Of a stretch of DNA of 64,000 nt, positions 34,966 through 43,434 are shown in pieces; the first letter of the stretch is position 1, and each line of letters begins with the position of its first letter. The translations under genes were made by a program, and so were the position numbers. The stretch is from Betaproteobacteria bacterium (GTDB taxonomy: Bacteria > Pseudomonadota > Gammaproteobacteria > Burkholderiales > Burkholderiaceae_C): the NCBI GenBank assembly GCA_009921265.1, contig RFYV01000003.1, positions 1-64,000 of the forward strand. The letters run 5' to 3'. The notes beneath the pieces were generated by a model. The model did not search any database and was not told where the DNA came from. It was given only the letters and a program-made list of their open reading frames with translations.

Positions 34966-36096
34966 ATGTTTTTCAAATGCCAACCCAATTGCTGTCATCC
35001 CGCACATCGTCACAGCGCAGCAGCAGCAAAAAAACCTGCAAAAAAATCAATTGCAGTTGCAGTCAAAAAATCTTCATCAACTGCAAAAAAACCATTGAAG
35101 ATTGATATTCATTGTCATTACTTCAATCCAACCGTTGCACAAAAAGCAGCCGTGATGAAACCCGCTGAGCAAGAAATGGCTTATGTGTATGCCAATCAAC
35201 TCACGCGTGACGTCAATGTCAAACAAATGAAGGACCGTGCGCCTAAGTTGTCGGATATTGCTGTGCGACTCAAAGACATGGATCGCATGGGGGTTGATGT
35301 TCAAGCGGTGTCGCCTGCGCCGTTTCAATACTATTATTTTGCAGAGCCTACATTTGGTGCCGAATTGGCAAGAGAAGTCAACGATGGTATTACCAATATT
35401 GTGGCGACGCACCCCAAACGTTTTGCTGGAATAGGAACAGTGCCTTTGCAAAATGCAGACATGGCGGTTGCAGAGCTCAATCGCGCCGTCAAAGATTTGG
35501 GATTGCGTGGCATTGAGATCAATACCCATGTGAATGGTAAAAATTTAACCGATCCATCACTCGGATTAGAAAAGTTTTTTGCACGAGTGGCCGAGTTGGG
35601 TGTGGCGTTATTTATTCACCCCAATGGTTTTAGTGATGCGCAACGACTCACCGAACACTACTTTAATAATGTGATTGGTAATCCGTTGGAAACCACCGTC
35701 GCAGTCAGTCATTTGATTTTTGATGGTGTCATGCAACGCAACCCCAAACTCAAAGTGGTGTTGGCTCACAGTGGCGGTTATTTGGCCCACTATTGGGCGC
35801 GTATGGATCACGCACATCGCGCGCGTCCCGACTGCAAAACAGTGATCAAGAAAAAACCATCGTCGTATCTCGAAAAATTTTATTTCGACACCATCACGTT
35901 TGATCCCGGTATGTTAAAAAATTTAATCGATCGCTTCGGTGCAGATCATGTGATGTTAGGAACGGATTATCCGTATGACATGGGTGAAGACGATCCTGTG
36001 GGTTTGATTAATTCCGTCAAAGGACTTAAAAAAATTGACAAAGATTTAATCATGGGTGGCAATGCTGCCAAACTTTTGAAAATTAAAACATATTGA
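34966..36096 (+). CDS. Amidohydrolase-2/ACMSD-like metal hydrolase or decarboxylase with Lys/Ala-rich N-terminus
   Basis: 376 aa. From residue 46 on it is an ACMSD-like amidohydrolase: metal site H-x-H in IDIHCHYFNP, later His in LFIHPNGFSD and VLAHSGGYLAHYW, and Asp in LGTDYPYDMG. These enzymes decarboxylate or hydrolyse unsaturated or aromatic carboxylates. The first 45 residues are unusual: MFFKCQPNCCHPAHRH with three Cys and three His, then an Ala/Lys tract (AAAAKKPAKKSIAVAVKK) like a histone-H1 tail. The only in-frame start with a ribosome site (AAGG) is the one used, so the extension is probably real. It is second in the operon. Confidence 0.88.
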   Translation: MFFKCQPNCCHPAHRHSAAAAKKPAKKSIAVAVKKSSSTAKKPLKIDIHCHYFNPTVAQKAAVMKPAEQEMAYVYANQLTRDVNVKQMKDRAPKLSDIAVRLKDMDRMGVDVQAVSPAPFQYYYFAEPTFGAELAREVNDGITNIVATHPKRFAGIGTVPLQNADMAVAELNRAVKDLGLRGIEINTHVNGKNLTDPSLGLEKFFARVAELGVALFIHPNGFSDAQRLTEHYFNNVIGNPLETTVAVSHLIFDGVMQRNPKLKVVLAHSGGYLAHYWARMDHAHRARPDCKTVIKKKPSSYLEKFYFDTITFDPGMLKNLIDRFGADHVMLGTDYPYDMGEDDPVGLINSVKGLKKIDKDLIMGGNAAKLLKIKTY

Positions 36097-36109
36097 TCTG
36101 AAAGGTTGA

Positions 36110-37063
36110 ATGATGAAAAAATTATTATTAACAATTGTTGCCAGTGTGGGTTTATGCGGCGCGTTGCAAGCGCAAAATATTTCGATTGCAACGGGTGGCA
36201 CGGGTGGTGTGTATTACCCCATGGGAGGCGGCATGGCGGCAGTGCTGTCTAAGCATGTACCTGGCATGCAAGCCACTGCAGAAGTCACTGGCGGCTCGGT
36301 AGATAACTTGAAATTGATTGGAACAGGCAAGCCCTATATCGGCTTTACCATGACCGATGCAGGACTTGACGCATACAACGGTGAAGATAAATTCAAAGGA
36401 CACAAAGTGCCTTTGCGCACGCTCATGATTTTGTATCCCAATCGCATGCATGTGGTAAGTATTGAAGGTCGTGGTGTTAATCGCATGGCTGACCTCAAAG
36501 GCAAACGCGTGTCTACTGGCTCTCCTGGTAGTGCAACAGAAGTAATGGCTTTTCGTTTGATTGAAGCGGCAGGTTTAGAAAGAGACAAAGACATGAAGCG
36601 CGAGCGGTTAGGTGCTGCAGAGTCAGTCAACGCCATGAAAGACGGAAAAATTGACGCATTCTTTTGGGTAGGTGGATTGCCAACGGCTGCAGTTACCGAT
36701 TTGGCCAACACGCCTGGTACCAAAATCAAGATGGTCGATCATGCAGAGGCAGTGGCTGCAATGAATAAAAAATACGGTAACTTGTATGTAGAGGACGTGA
36801 TTGATAAAGCAGTTTACAAAGGCATGGATACCGACAACAAACAAGCAACAGTAATGAATATTTTGGTTGCTCACGAAAATATGGATGACAAAACGGCTTA
36901 CAACATTGTGAAAACCATTTTTGATAAGCGCGATGATTTGATTGCTACGCATAAAGAAGCAATGAACTTCAAGTATGAAAATCAAAAACAAAAAGCTTCC
37001 CCGATTCCATTTCATCCAGGCGCTGCTAAATATTTTGCTGAAAAAGGCGTCAAGCTCAACTGA
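36110..37063 (+). CDS. TAXI-family TRAP periplasmic receptor
   Basis: 317 aa. Signal peptide (M)MKKLLLTIVASVGLCGALQAQ, then the TAXI hallmark ISIATGGTGGVYYPMGGGMA and VTGGSVDNLKLIG, LKGKRVSTGSPGSATEVMAF. TAXI proteins are the single-receptor type that works with fused DctQM permeases. The stop overlaps the ATG of the fused permease (TGATGA). The ligand is unknown; related proteins bind glutamate or other acids. Confidence 0.95.
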   Translation: MMKKLLLTIVASVGLCGALQAQNISIATGGTGGVYYPMGGGMAAVLSKHVPGMQATAEVTGGSVDNLKLIGTGKPYIGFTMTDAGLDAYNGEDKFKGHKVPLRTLMILYPNRMHVVSIEGRGVNRMADLKGKRVSTGSPGSATEVMAFRLIEAAGLERDKDMKRERLGAAESVNAMKDGKIDAFFWVGGLPTAAVTDLANTPGTKIKMVDHAEAVAAMNKKYGNLYVEDVIDKAVYKGMDTDNKQATVMNILVAHENMDDKTAYNIVKTIFDKRDDLIATHKEAMNFKYENQKQKASPIPFHPGAAKYFAEKGVKLN

Positions 37064-39096
37064 TGAATACACCTCAAGACATGCATCCAGGCTCTAACGG
37101 GCCTGATGTAGTGATCAGCCAAGAGTCACTGAGCAAAGCCGAAGAATTTATTGAAGCCGAGGAGGGCGCGGCCAATAAATTCAAAGGCTGGGCGGCGGTC
37201 TTGGTGACCTTGCTCGCCGTGGCAATGTCGGTGTTTCATCTTTATACGGCTTACGCGATTGTTCCCACGCAAATCCTCAGACCCATCCACGTGGGAATGG
37301 TTTTGTTTTTATGTTTTTTGATGTTTCCAATCAGTAATGCGTATCGTCATCGCATCATGTGGTGGGATTGGATTGCTGGCGCTTTATCCATTGCAGTCGT
37401 CGTTTATTTGGTGATGGGTGGAGATGACTTCACCGATCGAAATACATTGCCAGAAAACTGGGATGTCTTTTTTGGAATTTGTTTGATCGTACTCATCATG
37501 GAGGCCATGCGACGCACCAATGGGTGGATCATGCCCATCATCACTTCACTTTTTATTGTGTACGCATTGGCAGGGCCCTCATTGCCCGCACCGTGGACGC
37601 ACAAAGGTTACGAAGTAGGACGATTGGTGGGTGTGTTGTACATGACCTTAGAGGGTATTTACGGCGTTGCAGTCGACGTATCTGCTTCACTCATTATTTT
37701 ATTCACCATTTTTGGCGCATTCTTGCAGTATTCGGGTGCGGGTAAGTTTTACATTGATTTTTCTTTTTCTGCGATGGGCGGTAAATCAACAGGCGCAGGT
37801 CGCACGGTTGTATTGGCTTCATTTTTGTTAGGGGGTCCATCGGGTTCGGGTGTTGCAACCACGGTTACTTTGGGAGCGGTGGCTTATCCATTGCTCGCAA
37901 AAGTGGGGTATGAAAAAAATGCTGCAGGTGGTTTGTTGGCTGCAGGTGGATTGGGCGCTATCATCTCGCCCCCTGTATTGGGTGCGGCAGCTTTTTTAAT
38001 TGCTGAATTTTTAAAAATTTCATACCTTGATGTGTTGTTGATGGCGATCATTCCAACACTTCTTTTTTATCTCGCCCTATTTTTGATGGTTGAAATTGAT
38101 GCTCGCAAATACGGAATGCGCGATAGCGCCATCGAACGTGTTGATTCAATTTGGAATTTAACGCGCAAATATTGGTATCACTTTTTGTCTCTCATCTCGA
38201 TCGTGTTTTTTATGATGTGGGGCTTCTCGCCCGTGTTGTCGGTGTTTTGGGCTACGGTGGTTTCACTCTTTACCAGCATGCTTAGAAGCGACACCACACT
38301 CATCCCCTACGATCTGTTTGAAGGTGGAAGCGATTGGATGCAACGCATGTGGTCTTCACCATTCATCAAAGCGATGGAGGGCGGATCGATTGGCGTGCTC
38401 AATGTTGCGGCGACTTGCGCGGGTGCTGGCATTATTGTGGGCGTCGTCACGCTCACAGGCTTGGGACTTAAATTCAGCACCATCGTGATTGACTATGCGG
38501 CAGGTTCGTTGCTCTTAACAGCCATCTTCACATCTTTGGTGGTTTGGATTGTTGGACTCGCGGTTCCTGTTACTGCTTCTTATATTATTTGTGCAGTGAT
38601 TGCTGCACCCGCACTCACCAAATTAGGCGTTCCTGATTTTGCCGCGCACATGTTTATTTTTTATTACGCTGTGTTGTCTGAAGTTTCTCCACCCACCGCG
38701 CTTTCGCCTTTTGCGGCAGCAGCCATCACAGGCGGCGACCCCTACAAAACAACCTTGCAATGTTGGAAATACACAGTCCCTGCATTTTTATTGCCCTTTA
38801 TGTTTGTACTCGATCCCAGTGGACAGGGATTGTTATTGATGGGTTCTACAAAGTCCTTGGCGTCAGCCGATTGGGTCTCTATCGGTTTGGTATTCACAAC
38901 AGCAGCCTTGGGCATTGCATCGATCGCAGCAGGCTTTCAAGGATGGGCTTGGGTTAAAACCACCACCTACGAGCGCTTACTTTTTATCGCTGCAGGATTT
39001 GCTTTGGTCTACCCGTCGACTTGGAGTGATGGATTAGGCTTGGCCATGGTGGGAATTGCAGTTGCCTCACAACTCATCCGTCATCGAAAAAATTAA
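37063..39096 (+). CDS. Fused TRAP permease (4TM/12TM, DctQM) of the TAXI system
   Basis: 677 aa. A polar N-terminus is followed by 4 helices of the DctQ type (including YRHRIMWWDWIAGALSIAVV) and then the DctM part: GGKSTGAGRTVVLASFLLGGPSGSGVATTVTLGAVAYP, IISPPVLGAAAFLIAEF and SEVSPPTALSPFAAAAITG, quoted by short blocks. This is the TRAP fused-permease family that goes with TAXI receptors. It follows the receptor without a gap. The DapA-like aldolase starts 19 bases later. Confidence 0.95.
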   Translation: MNTPQDMHPGSNGPDVVISQESLSKAEEFIEAEEGAANKFKGWAAVLVTLLAVAMSVFHLYTAYAIVPTQILRPIHVGMVLFLCFLMFPISNAYRHRIMWWDWIAGALSIAVVVYLVMGGDDFTDRNTLPENWDVFFGICLIVLIMEAMRRTNGWIMPIITSLFIVYALAGPSLPAPWTHKGYEVGRLVGVLYMTLEGIYGVAVDVSASLIILFTIFGAFLQYSGAGKFYIDFSFSAMGGKSTGAGRTVVLASFLLGGPSGSGVATTVTLGAVAYPLLAKVGYEKNAAGGLLAAGGLGAIISPPVLGAAAFLIAEFLKISYLDVLLMAIIPTLLFYLALFLMVEIDARKYGMRDSAIERVDSIWNLTRKYWYHFLSLISIVFFMMWGFSPVLSVFWATVVSLFTSMLRSDTTLIPYDLFEGGSDWMQRMWSSPFIKAMEGGSIGVLNVAATCAGAGIIVGVVTLTGLGLKFSTIVIDYAAGSLLLTAIFTSLVVWIVGLAVPVTASYIICAVIAAPALTKLGVPDFAAHMFIFYYAVLSEVSPPTALSPFAAAAITGGDPYKTTLQCWKYTVPAFLLPFMFVLDPSGQGLLLMGSTKSLASADWVSIGLVFTTAALGIASIAAGFQGWAWVKTTTYERLLFIAAGFALVYPSTWSDGLGLAMVGIAVASQLIRHRKN

Positions 39097-39115
39097 TTCA
39101 AACTATTTTTTGATC

Positions 39116-40048
39116 ATGAAACTTTCAACACAAACCCAAGGCGTTTTTCCGATTGCGCCCACACCTTTTTTTGAAGATGGAAAAATTGATTATTCATCCA
39201 TCGATCGATTGGCCGATTTTTATGTGGGTTGTGGTTCAACAGGCGTGACCGTGCTTGGGCAATTGGGCGAAGCACCCAAACTGTCTTCGCAAGAAGGTAT
39301 TGCGATCACCAAACAATGGATTCAAAAATTTAAAAACTTACCCGTGATCGTGGGTGTGTCGGCACCTGGCTTTGCAACTATGCAGGCATTAACACACGAA
39401 GTGATGTCATTGGGCGCGGCTGGCGTGATGATTGCGCCACCCAATACTTTGCGCACCAACGAACAAATCATTACGTATTACGCACAAGCAGCCGAAGCTA
39501 TCGGCCATGATGTGCCGATTGTGTTGCAAGATTATCCGTTGACGTTTTCTGTGCAGATGTCGCCGCAAGTGATTCGTACCATGGTTGAGCAAATTAAAAG
39601 CATCGTGATGCTGAAACACGAAGATTGGCCAGGTTTGGAAAAAATTTCAACGCTTCGTGGCTATGAAGCAGAAGGCACGATGCGTCACATTTCTATTCTG
39701 TGCGGCAATGGTGGTTTGTTTCTTGACTACGAAATGGCGCGTGGTGCAGACGGTGCCAATACGGGATATTGCTTTCCAGATATGTTGTGTGATGTAGTCC
39801 GTTTGTCTCACAGTGGTCAGGCGCAAGAGGCGCATGATTTGTTTGACTCACACTTGCCATTGATTCGATACGAGCAACAACCAAATATTGGTTTGTCGGT
39901 TCGAAAAAATGTGATGTTCAGACGCGGCTTAATCAGTTGTGACGCACAAAGAAAACCAGGCGGCTTGATGAGCGTAAAAACCCATGCAGAGGTATCACAC
40001 TTACTGAGGAGATTAGCCCGACACGACCCACGTGCTCAAGGTTTATAA
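39116..40048 (+). CDS. Dihydrodipicolinate-synthase-like aldolase/lyase
   Basis: 310 aa from the ATG at 39116; the track start at 39056 lies inside the permease gene and adds a non-family stretch. The class I aldolase fold is shown by FPIAPTPFFEDGKIDYSSIDR, VLGQLGEAPKLSSQE (where biosynthetic DapA has GTTGE), the Tyr in VLQDYPLTFS and the Schiff-base Lys in IVMLKHEDWPG. It is unlikely to be the lysine-pathway enzyme and more likely cleaves a keto acid released by the operon's catabolism. Its last 13 bases overlap the convergent alpha/beta hydrolase gene. Confidence 0.88.
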   Translation: MKLSTQTQGVFPIAPTPFFEDGKIDYSSIDRLADFYVGCGSTGVTVLGQLGEAPKLSSQEGIAITKQWIQKFKNLPVIVGVSAPGFATMQALTHEVMSLGAAGVMIAPPNTLRTNEQIITYYAQAAEAIGHDVPIVLQDYPLTFSVQMSPQVIRTMVEQIKSIVMLKHEDWPGLEKISTLRGYEAEGTMRHISILCGNGGLFLDYEMARGADGANTGYCFPDMLCDVVRLSHSGQAQEAHDLFDSHLPLIRYEQQPNIGLSVRKNVMFRRGLISCDAQRKPGGLMSVKTHAEVSHLLRRLARHDPRAQGL

Positions 40049-40935
40049 TTACTATTGCGCTTTAAAAAATCGAGTTGAATCTGCAAATAGTGTTCAGGTA
40101 TTTCAAAATAGGGGAGAGCGCCTGTGGGGAGCGAGTGAACTTCCCATTTCCCTTGGCATGACGTATTGCGAATCCCACTGTAATCTTTGAAATCCCCTTT
40201 TTGACCGTGAATCATCAAAACAGGGCATTGAATATTTTCGTAAACCGTGTGAATGTCTTTGCTAAATAGGACTCCACTTAAAAAACACAATGGGGCATAC
40301 TCGGCGTTGGCTTGTTGAGCCGTTAAACAATTGTAGTCCCACAATTGTTCATCGATTAAAGATGATCCCCATGTCTTTTTTAAAAAAATACGAATAATTG
40401 AAGGTCTTGTAAGTTGCTTAAATAAAAATGCCCCCCATCCTTTTTCTCTTAATAAATGATTGAGCCACGGAATCATTCGCGTTGTGCCTGTGGGTTCGCG
40501 AAAACGTTGACCTTTGCGCAAACCTGTAGGGCTAATTAAGGTAATGGATTGAAACAACTCAGGTTTTAATGTGCACGCACGCGATAAAAATTCAGACGAA
40601 AGTGACAGCGCAACGGCATGAACTTTTTGATTGGTATGCCTCTGTGCAATCCAATTCGCTGTTTGTTTGATGGTATCGGTCATGATGGTGTGCGTGTATT
40701 GAATGTCCTTGCGGTCTGAGAGGCCGTATCCTGGCAAATCGATTGCATAGACCGTGTAATTCGCTTGAAGACTTTCAAACAATGGTCTCATTTCGGCTGC
40801 ACTGGCAACCGCATTGACGCTGTGAATTAAAAATAAGGGCGGTCCATTGCCCGATTGATAGAGGGTTATTTGTCCATTGGGTGTATCTAGATGATGCGCG
40901 ATGGCGTCAAGCGCTGGCGGTAAAGTTGTTGTCAT
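40036..40935 (-). CDS. Alpha/beta hydrolase with an apparent His-to-Tyr change
   Basis: 299 aa. Fold motifs are LFLIHSVNAVAS, DLPGYGLSDRKD and a nucleophile elbow VALSLSSEFL, where the usual Gly-x-Ser-x-Gly is Ala-Leu-Ser-Leu-Ser. The acid Asp is in MIHGQKGDFKD. At the C-terminal position where relatives have GALPHFE, this protein has GALPYFEIPEHYL. The catalytic His may therefore be lost or replaced by the His two turns later. It overlaps the YiiX-like gene by 4 bases and ends the three-gene operon. Confidence 0.78.
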   Translation of the reverse strand: MTTTLPPALDAIAHHLDTPNGQITLYQSGNGPPLFLIHSVNAVASAAEMRPLFESLQANYTVYAIDLPGYGLSDRKDIQYTHTIMTDTIKQTANWIAQRHTNQKVHAVALSLSSEFLSRACTLKPELFQSITLISPTGLRKGQRFREPTGTTRMIPWLNHLLREKGWGAFLFKQLTRPSIIRIFLKKTWGSSLIDEQLWDYNCLTAQQANAEYAPLCFLSGVLFSKDIHTVYENIQCPVLMIHGQKGDFKDYSGIRNTSCQGKWEVHSLPTGALPYFEIPEHYLQIQLDFLKRNSNYKP

Positions 40936-41696
40936 TGTTGTGTGTCAATCCACTCTAATTGATGGAAGTCAAATCCAGACTCAATCGTCGGTTTAACAAT
41001 TTGAAAATAGGGCGACACATCAAAATCTCTGGGTGTAAACAAGCTGTGATGTTTGGTTGGAAAAATTTGAGGTTGACCATATGAGTCTTTCGCCTGTTCC
41101 AATCGTGATCGATCTGCATCTGCCAATATGGGGTAGTGTATCGATTCAAAAGCTTGTGCAATTAAGGTAGAACAAATCGCTTGGCTAGGGTCTCCACTAC
41201 CTAGAGACAGCAACCTTCTTCGAAACCGTGTAGGTATCGGCGGCGTTGGAAAAAGATATCTTGCCAAATCAAAGATATTGCGCAGATCGTATTGATTGCC
41301 GATTTTTTCAATCGCATAGGATGTGATTGCTCTGCATTCTTCAGATTTGATCTTAGCAGGCCTACAAATGCGTGTGTGCATTTTGGAATAGCGTTCTAAG
41401 TCAGAACTGATCACGCCGCGCAAGGTATCCGCTTCCACTAAGCAGTGATTGGGATTGCCTCCCATATCAGCCAAATGTGATCCCACATATAGTGCGGCAT
41501 GCGACCATGTCGATTGCGTGAGGTATTTAATCGCAGTACTCACGCGCGTATTACCTTCGACCAACAAGACATCGCCAGGGCGAAGTGTGGTTTGCAAATG
41601 CAATGGATTAGACGGCGGGGCACTGCCTTTTATAAAAATTTCTTGAGCTAAGTAGCTTGCAATTTGTTTGCCCAAAAATTGAAAGGCTCTGTTCAT
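40932..41696 (-). CDS. YiiX-like permuted papain-fold (NlpC/P60-type) cysteine hydrolase
   Basis: 254 aa. LRPGDVLLVEGNTRVSTAIKYLTQSTWSHAALYVG carries the catalytic His, VEADTLRGVISSDL follows, and the catalytic Cys comes later in AICSTLIAQAFES, the circularly permuted order of YiiX-type proteins. Such enzymes cleave amide or ester bonds in lipids or cell wall; the exact substrate is not known. No clear signal peptide is seen, though the start MNRAFQFLGKQIASYLAQ is amphipathic. It sits between EamA and the alpha/beta hydrolase with 4-base overlaps on both sides. Confidence 0.82.
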   Translation of the reverse strand: MNRAFQFLGKQIASYLAQEIFIKGSAPPSNPLHLQTTLRPGDVLLVEGNTRVSTAIKYLTQSTWSHAALYVGSHLADMGGNPNHCLVEADTLRGVISSDLERYSKMHTRICRPAKIKSEECRAITSYAIEKIGNQYDLRNIFDLARYLFPTPPIPTRFRRRLLSLGSGDPSQAICSTLIAQAFESIHYPILADADRSRLEQAKDSYGQPQIFPTKHHSLFTPRDFDVSPYFQIVKPTIESGFDFHQLEWIDTQQ

Positions 41697-42610
41697 TTTT
41701 GTGTCGGGTTTGGGTTGAATTGCGATAGTGCCACACCTGCTAAGGCCATTAAGCCGCCCAAAATTTTGGTTGTTGTGAATTCTTCACCTGTGATAAGCCA
41801 TGAAAACACACCCGCTACCACAGGCATGAGATACATCAAAGGAGCAGATTTTGAAACACCTCTGACAGCATTGATCCAACCCCACACCAACCATCCCATA
41901 AACGCGGACATAAACACCGATAAAAATAAAATGAAGGCAATCGTTGGCGTGATCAACTCGGCTGTATGTTCCCAACTGAGCGATGCAGTGATAAAAAATA
42001 TCGGTACCGATCCGATCAATGTGGCATACCCCATGGTAATCCAACTGCCATGGCGTTCAATCATCGGTTTGGTTTTGATGGTGTATAAAGAAAATGAACA
42101 CGCCGCAGTTAATAAAATCAAATCACCCAAAGATGCTTGCCATTGCACGTGCATGATTTTTTGCGACAAAAAAATCATCACACCCATACAAGCAACGGTA
42201 ACACCAGTGAGTTGTCTGGCTCCCATGCGTTCCAATTTCATGATTCGCAAGATAAGTAAAGTAAATAGAGGTCCGCAAGCCAATATCACTGAACTCGAAA
42301 ATGGAGTTGACCAATGCGCGCCCCATGCCGCCAAAGTGGTGTGCAAACTGTGTCCAATCAAGCCCAAGATGGTCATGGGTAACCAATCTGCTCTTGGCAG
42401 TGGTGGAAAAAATTCACCGCATTTGATTCGAAACATGATCAATGCACAGACAGGCATCACCACGTAGCGACACATTAAAAAGCTGGTGGGTTCCAAAATG
42501 GTGAGCAAATATTTTTGAACGGTAAAGTTAGCTCCCCATATCAAGATCAAACCTATGGCAGCAAGCAGGGCCATATTTTGTAAACGTTGATGTTGAGATG
42601 GATTGTGCAT
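41693..42610 (-). CDS. EamA/DMT-superfamily transporter
   Basis: 305 aa with ten hydrophobic helices in two EamA repeats. LILIWGANFTVQKYLLTILEPTSFLMCRYV begins the first, and PVVAGVFSWLITGEEFTTTKILGGLMALAGVAL ends the second. DMT carriers usually export amino acids or metabolites. It leads the minus-strand operon EamA, YiiX-like, alpha/beta hydrolase. The upstream region (42611-42833, shared with the carbonic anhydrase gene) has an inverted repeat TGTGACT-N21-AGTCACA close to its start. Confidence 0.92.
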   Translation of the reverse strand: MHNPSQHQRLQNMALLAAIGLILIWGANFTVQKYLLTILEPTSFLMCRYVVMPVCALIMFRIKCGEFFPPLPRADWLPMTILGLIGHSLHTTLAAWGAHWSTPFSSSVILACGPLFTLLILRIMKLERMGARQLTGVTVACMGVMIFLSQKIMHVQWQASLGDLILLTAACSFSLYTIKTKPMIERHGSWITMGYATLIGSVPIFFITASLSWEHTAELITPTIAFILFLSVFMSAFMGWLVWGWINAVRGVSKSAPLMYLMPVVAGVFSWLITGEEFTTTKILGGLMALAGVALSQFNPNPTQK

Positions 42611-42787
42611 TAACCATTGTGACTCTTTTGGGTATATCCCTTGTAAGTCACATTAATCATGAGCTGAAGCAATCTTGTAATCATAATTGATTTAAATTTC
42701 TCTAAAACGAGTTCAAATGGATTCATTCGTTTGAATTGAAATTCATTGGTCTTCAAGTTTCCCCAGTTAGTGCCGACCTATTCGTTT

Positions 42788-42805
42788 TAGGATATTCTTA
42801 TCCTA
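42788..42805. promoter_or_regulatory. 18-bp palindrome upstream of the carbonic anhydrase gene
   Basis: TAGGATA-TTCT-TATCCTA is a perfect 7-base inverted repeat around 4 bases, ending 28 bases before the ATG at 42834. The position suits a repressor operator or an element of the promoter. No known regulator consensus was matched. Confidence 0.5.
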
Positions 42806-42833
42806 TGGAAATTGCATTCTTTAGGAGAAGTTC

Positions 42834-43430
42834 ATGTCCTCACTCGCTACCAAGCCCCAATCCCCTTTGTCTTGCACCTGCTGTGCGCCTTTTTCTTTAA
42901 CGGACAAGACAACAAGGCGTAGCTTGTTGGGCCTTGGCGCTGCCACATTGGCGGGAGTCGCATTGGGACTTCATTCAAACACCGCGCAAGCGTCCAGTGG
43001 CAACTACGAATCCATGTTGATCAATTGCATTGATCCTCGCTTTACGACTTTGAGTTGGCAATACATGGGTTTGTTGCAAGGCGTTAATCGCGACAAACTT
43101 GACGACAACTACAGTCACTTTGTAATTGCAGGCGGTCCTATTGGTGCTGTGCATCCCAAATTTGCAGCATGGCACAAAGCCTATTGGGACAATTTAGACA
43201 TCACCGTTTCTTTGCATCACATCAAGCGAGTTGTTGCACTCACGCACCGCGATTGCGGCGCCGCAAAATTGGCTTTTGGTGACGATAAAGTTTCTAATAA
43301 GGATGTAGAAACTGCTTCTCATTCAGATGCACTCAAAGAATTCAGATCACAAGTCATTAAGCGTCAACCCAAATTGAGCGTGATTACAGGAATCATGGAT
43401 TTGAACGGACGCGTTGATTTGGTTGGATAA
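42834..43430 (+). CDS. Tat-exported beta-type carbonic-anhydrase-like protein
   Basis: 198 aa. An N-terminal CTCCAPF cysteine cluster precedes a twin-arginine signal (TTRRSLLGLGAATLAGVALG, ending TAQASS). The mature part has the beta-carbonic-anhydrase zinc motifs C65-x-D67-x-R69 (CIDPR) and H138-x2-C141 (HRDCGA), with AGGPIGAV between. It is on the short side but has all ligands. Beta-CAs interconvert CO2 and bicarbonate; here the location would be the periplasm. TTTAGGAGAAG precedes the start, and an 18-bp palindrome lies upstream. Confidence 0.85.
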   Translation: MSSLATKPQSPLSCTCCAPFSLTDKTTRRSLLGLGAATLAGVALGLHSNTAQASSGNYESMLINCIDPRFTTLSWQYMGLLQGVNRDKLDDNYSHFVIAGGPIGAVHPKFAAWHKAYWDNLDITVSLHHIKRVVALTHRDCGAAKLAFGDDKVSNKDVETASHSDALKEFRSQVIKRQPKLSVITGIMDLNGRVDLVG

Positions 43431-43434
43431 AGCG

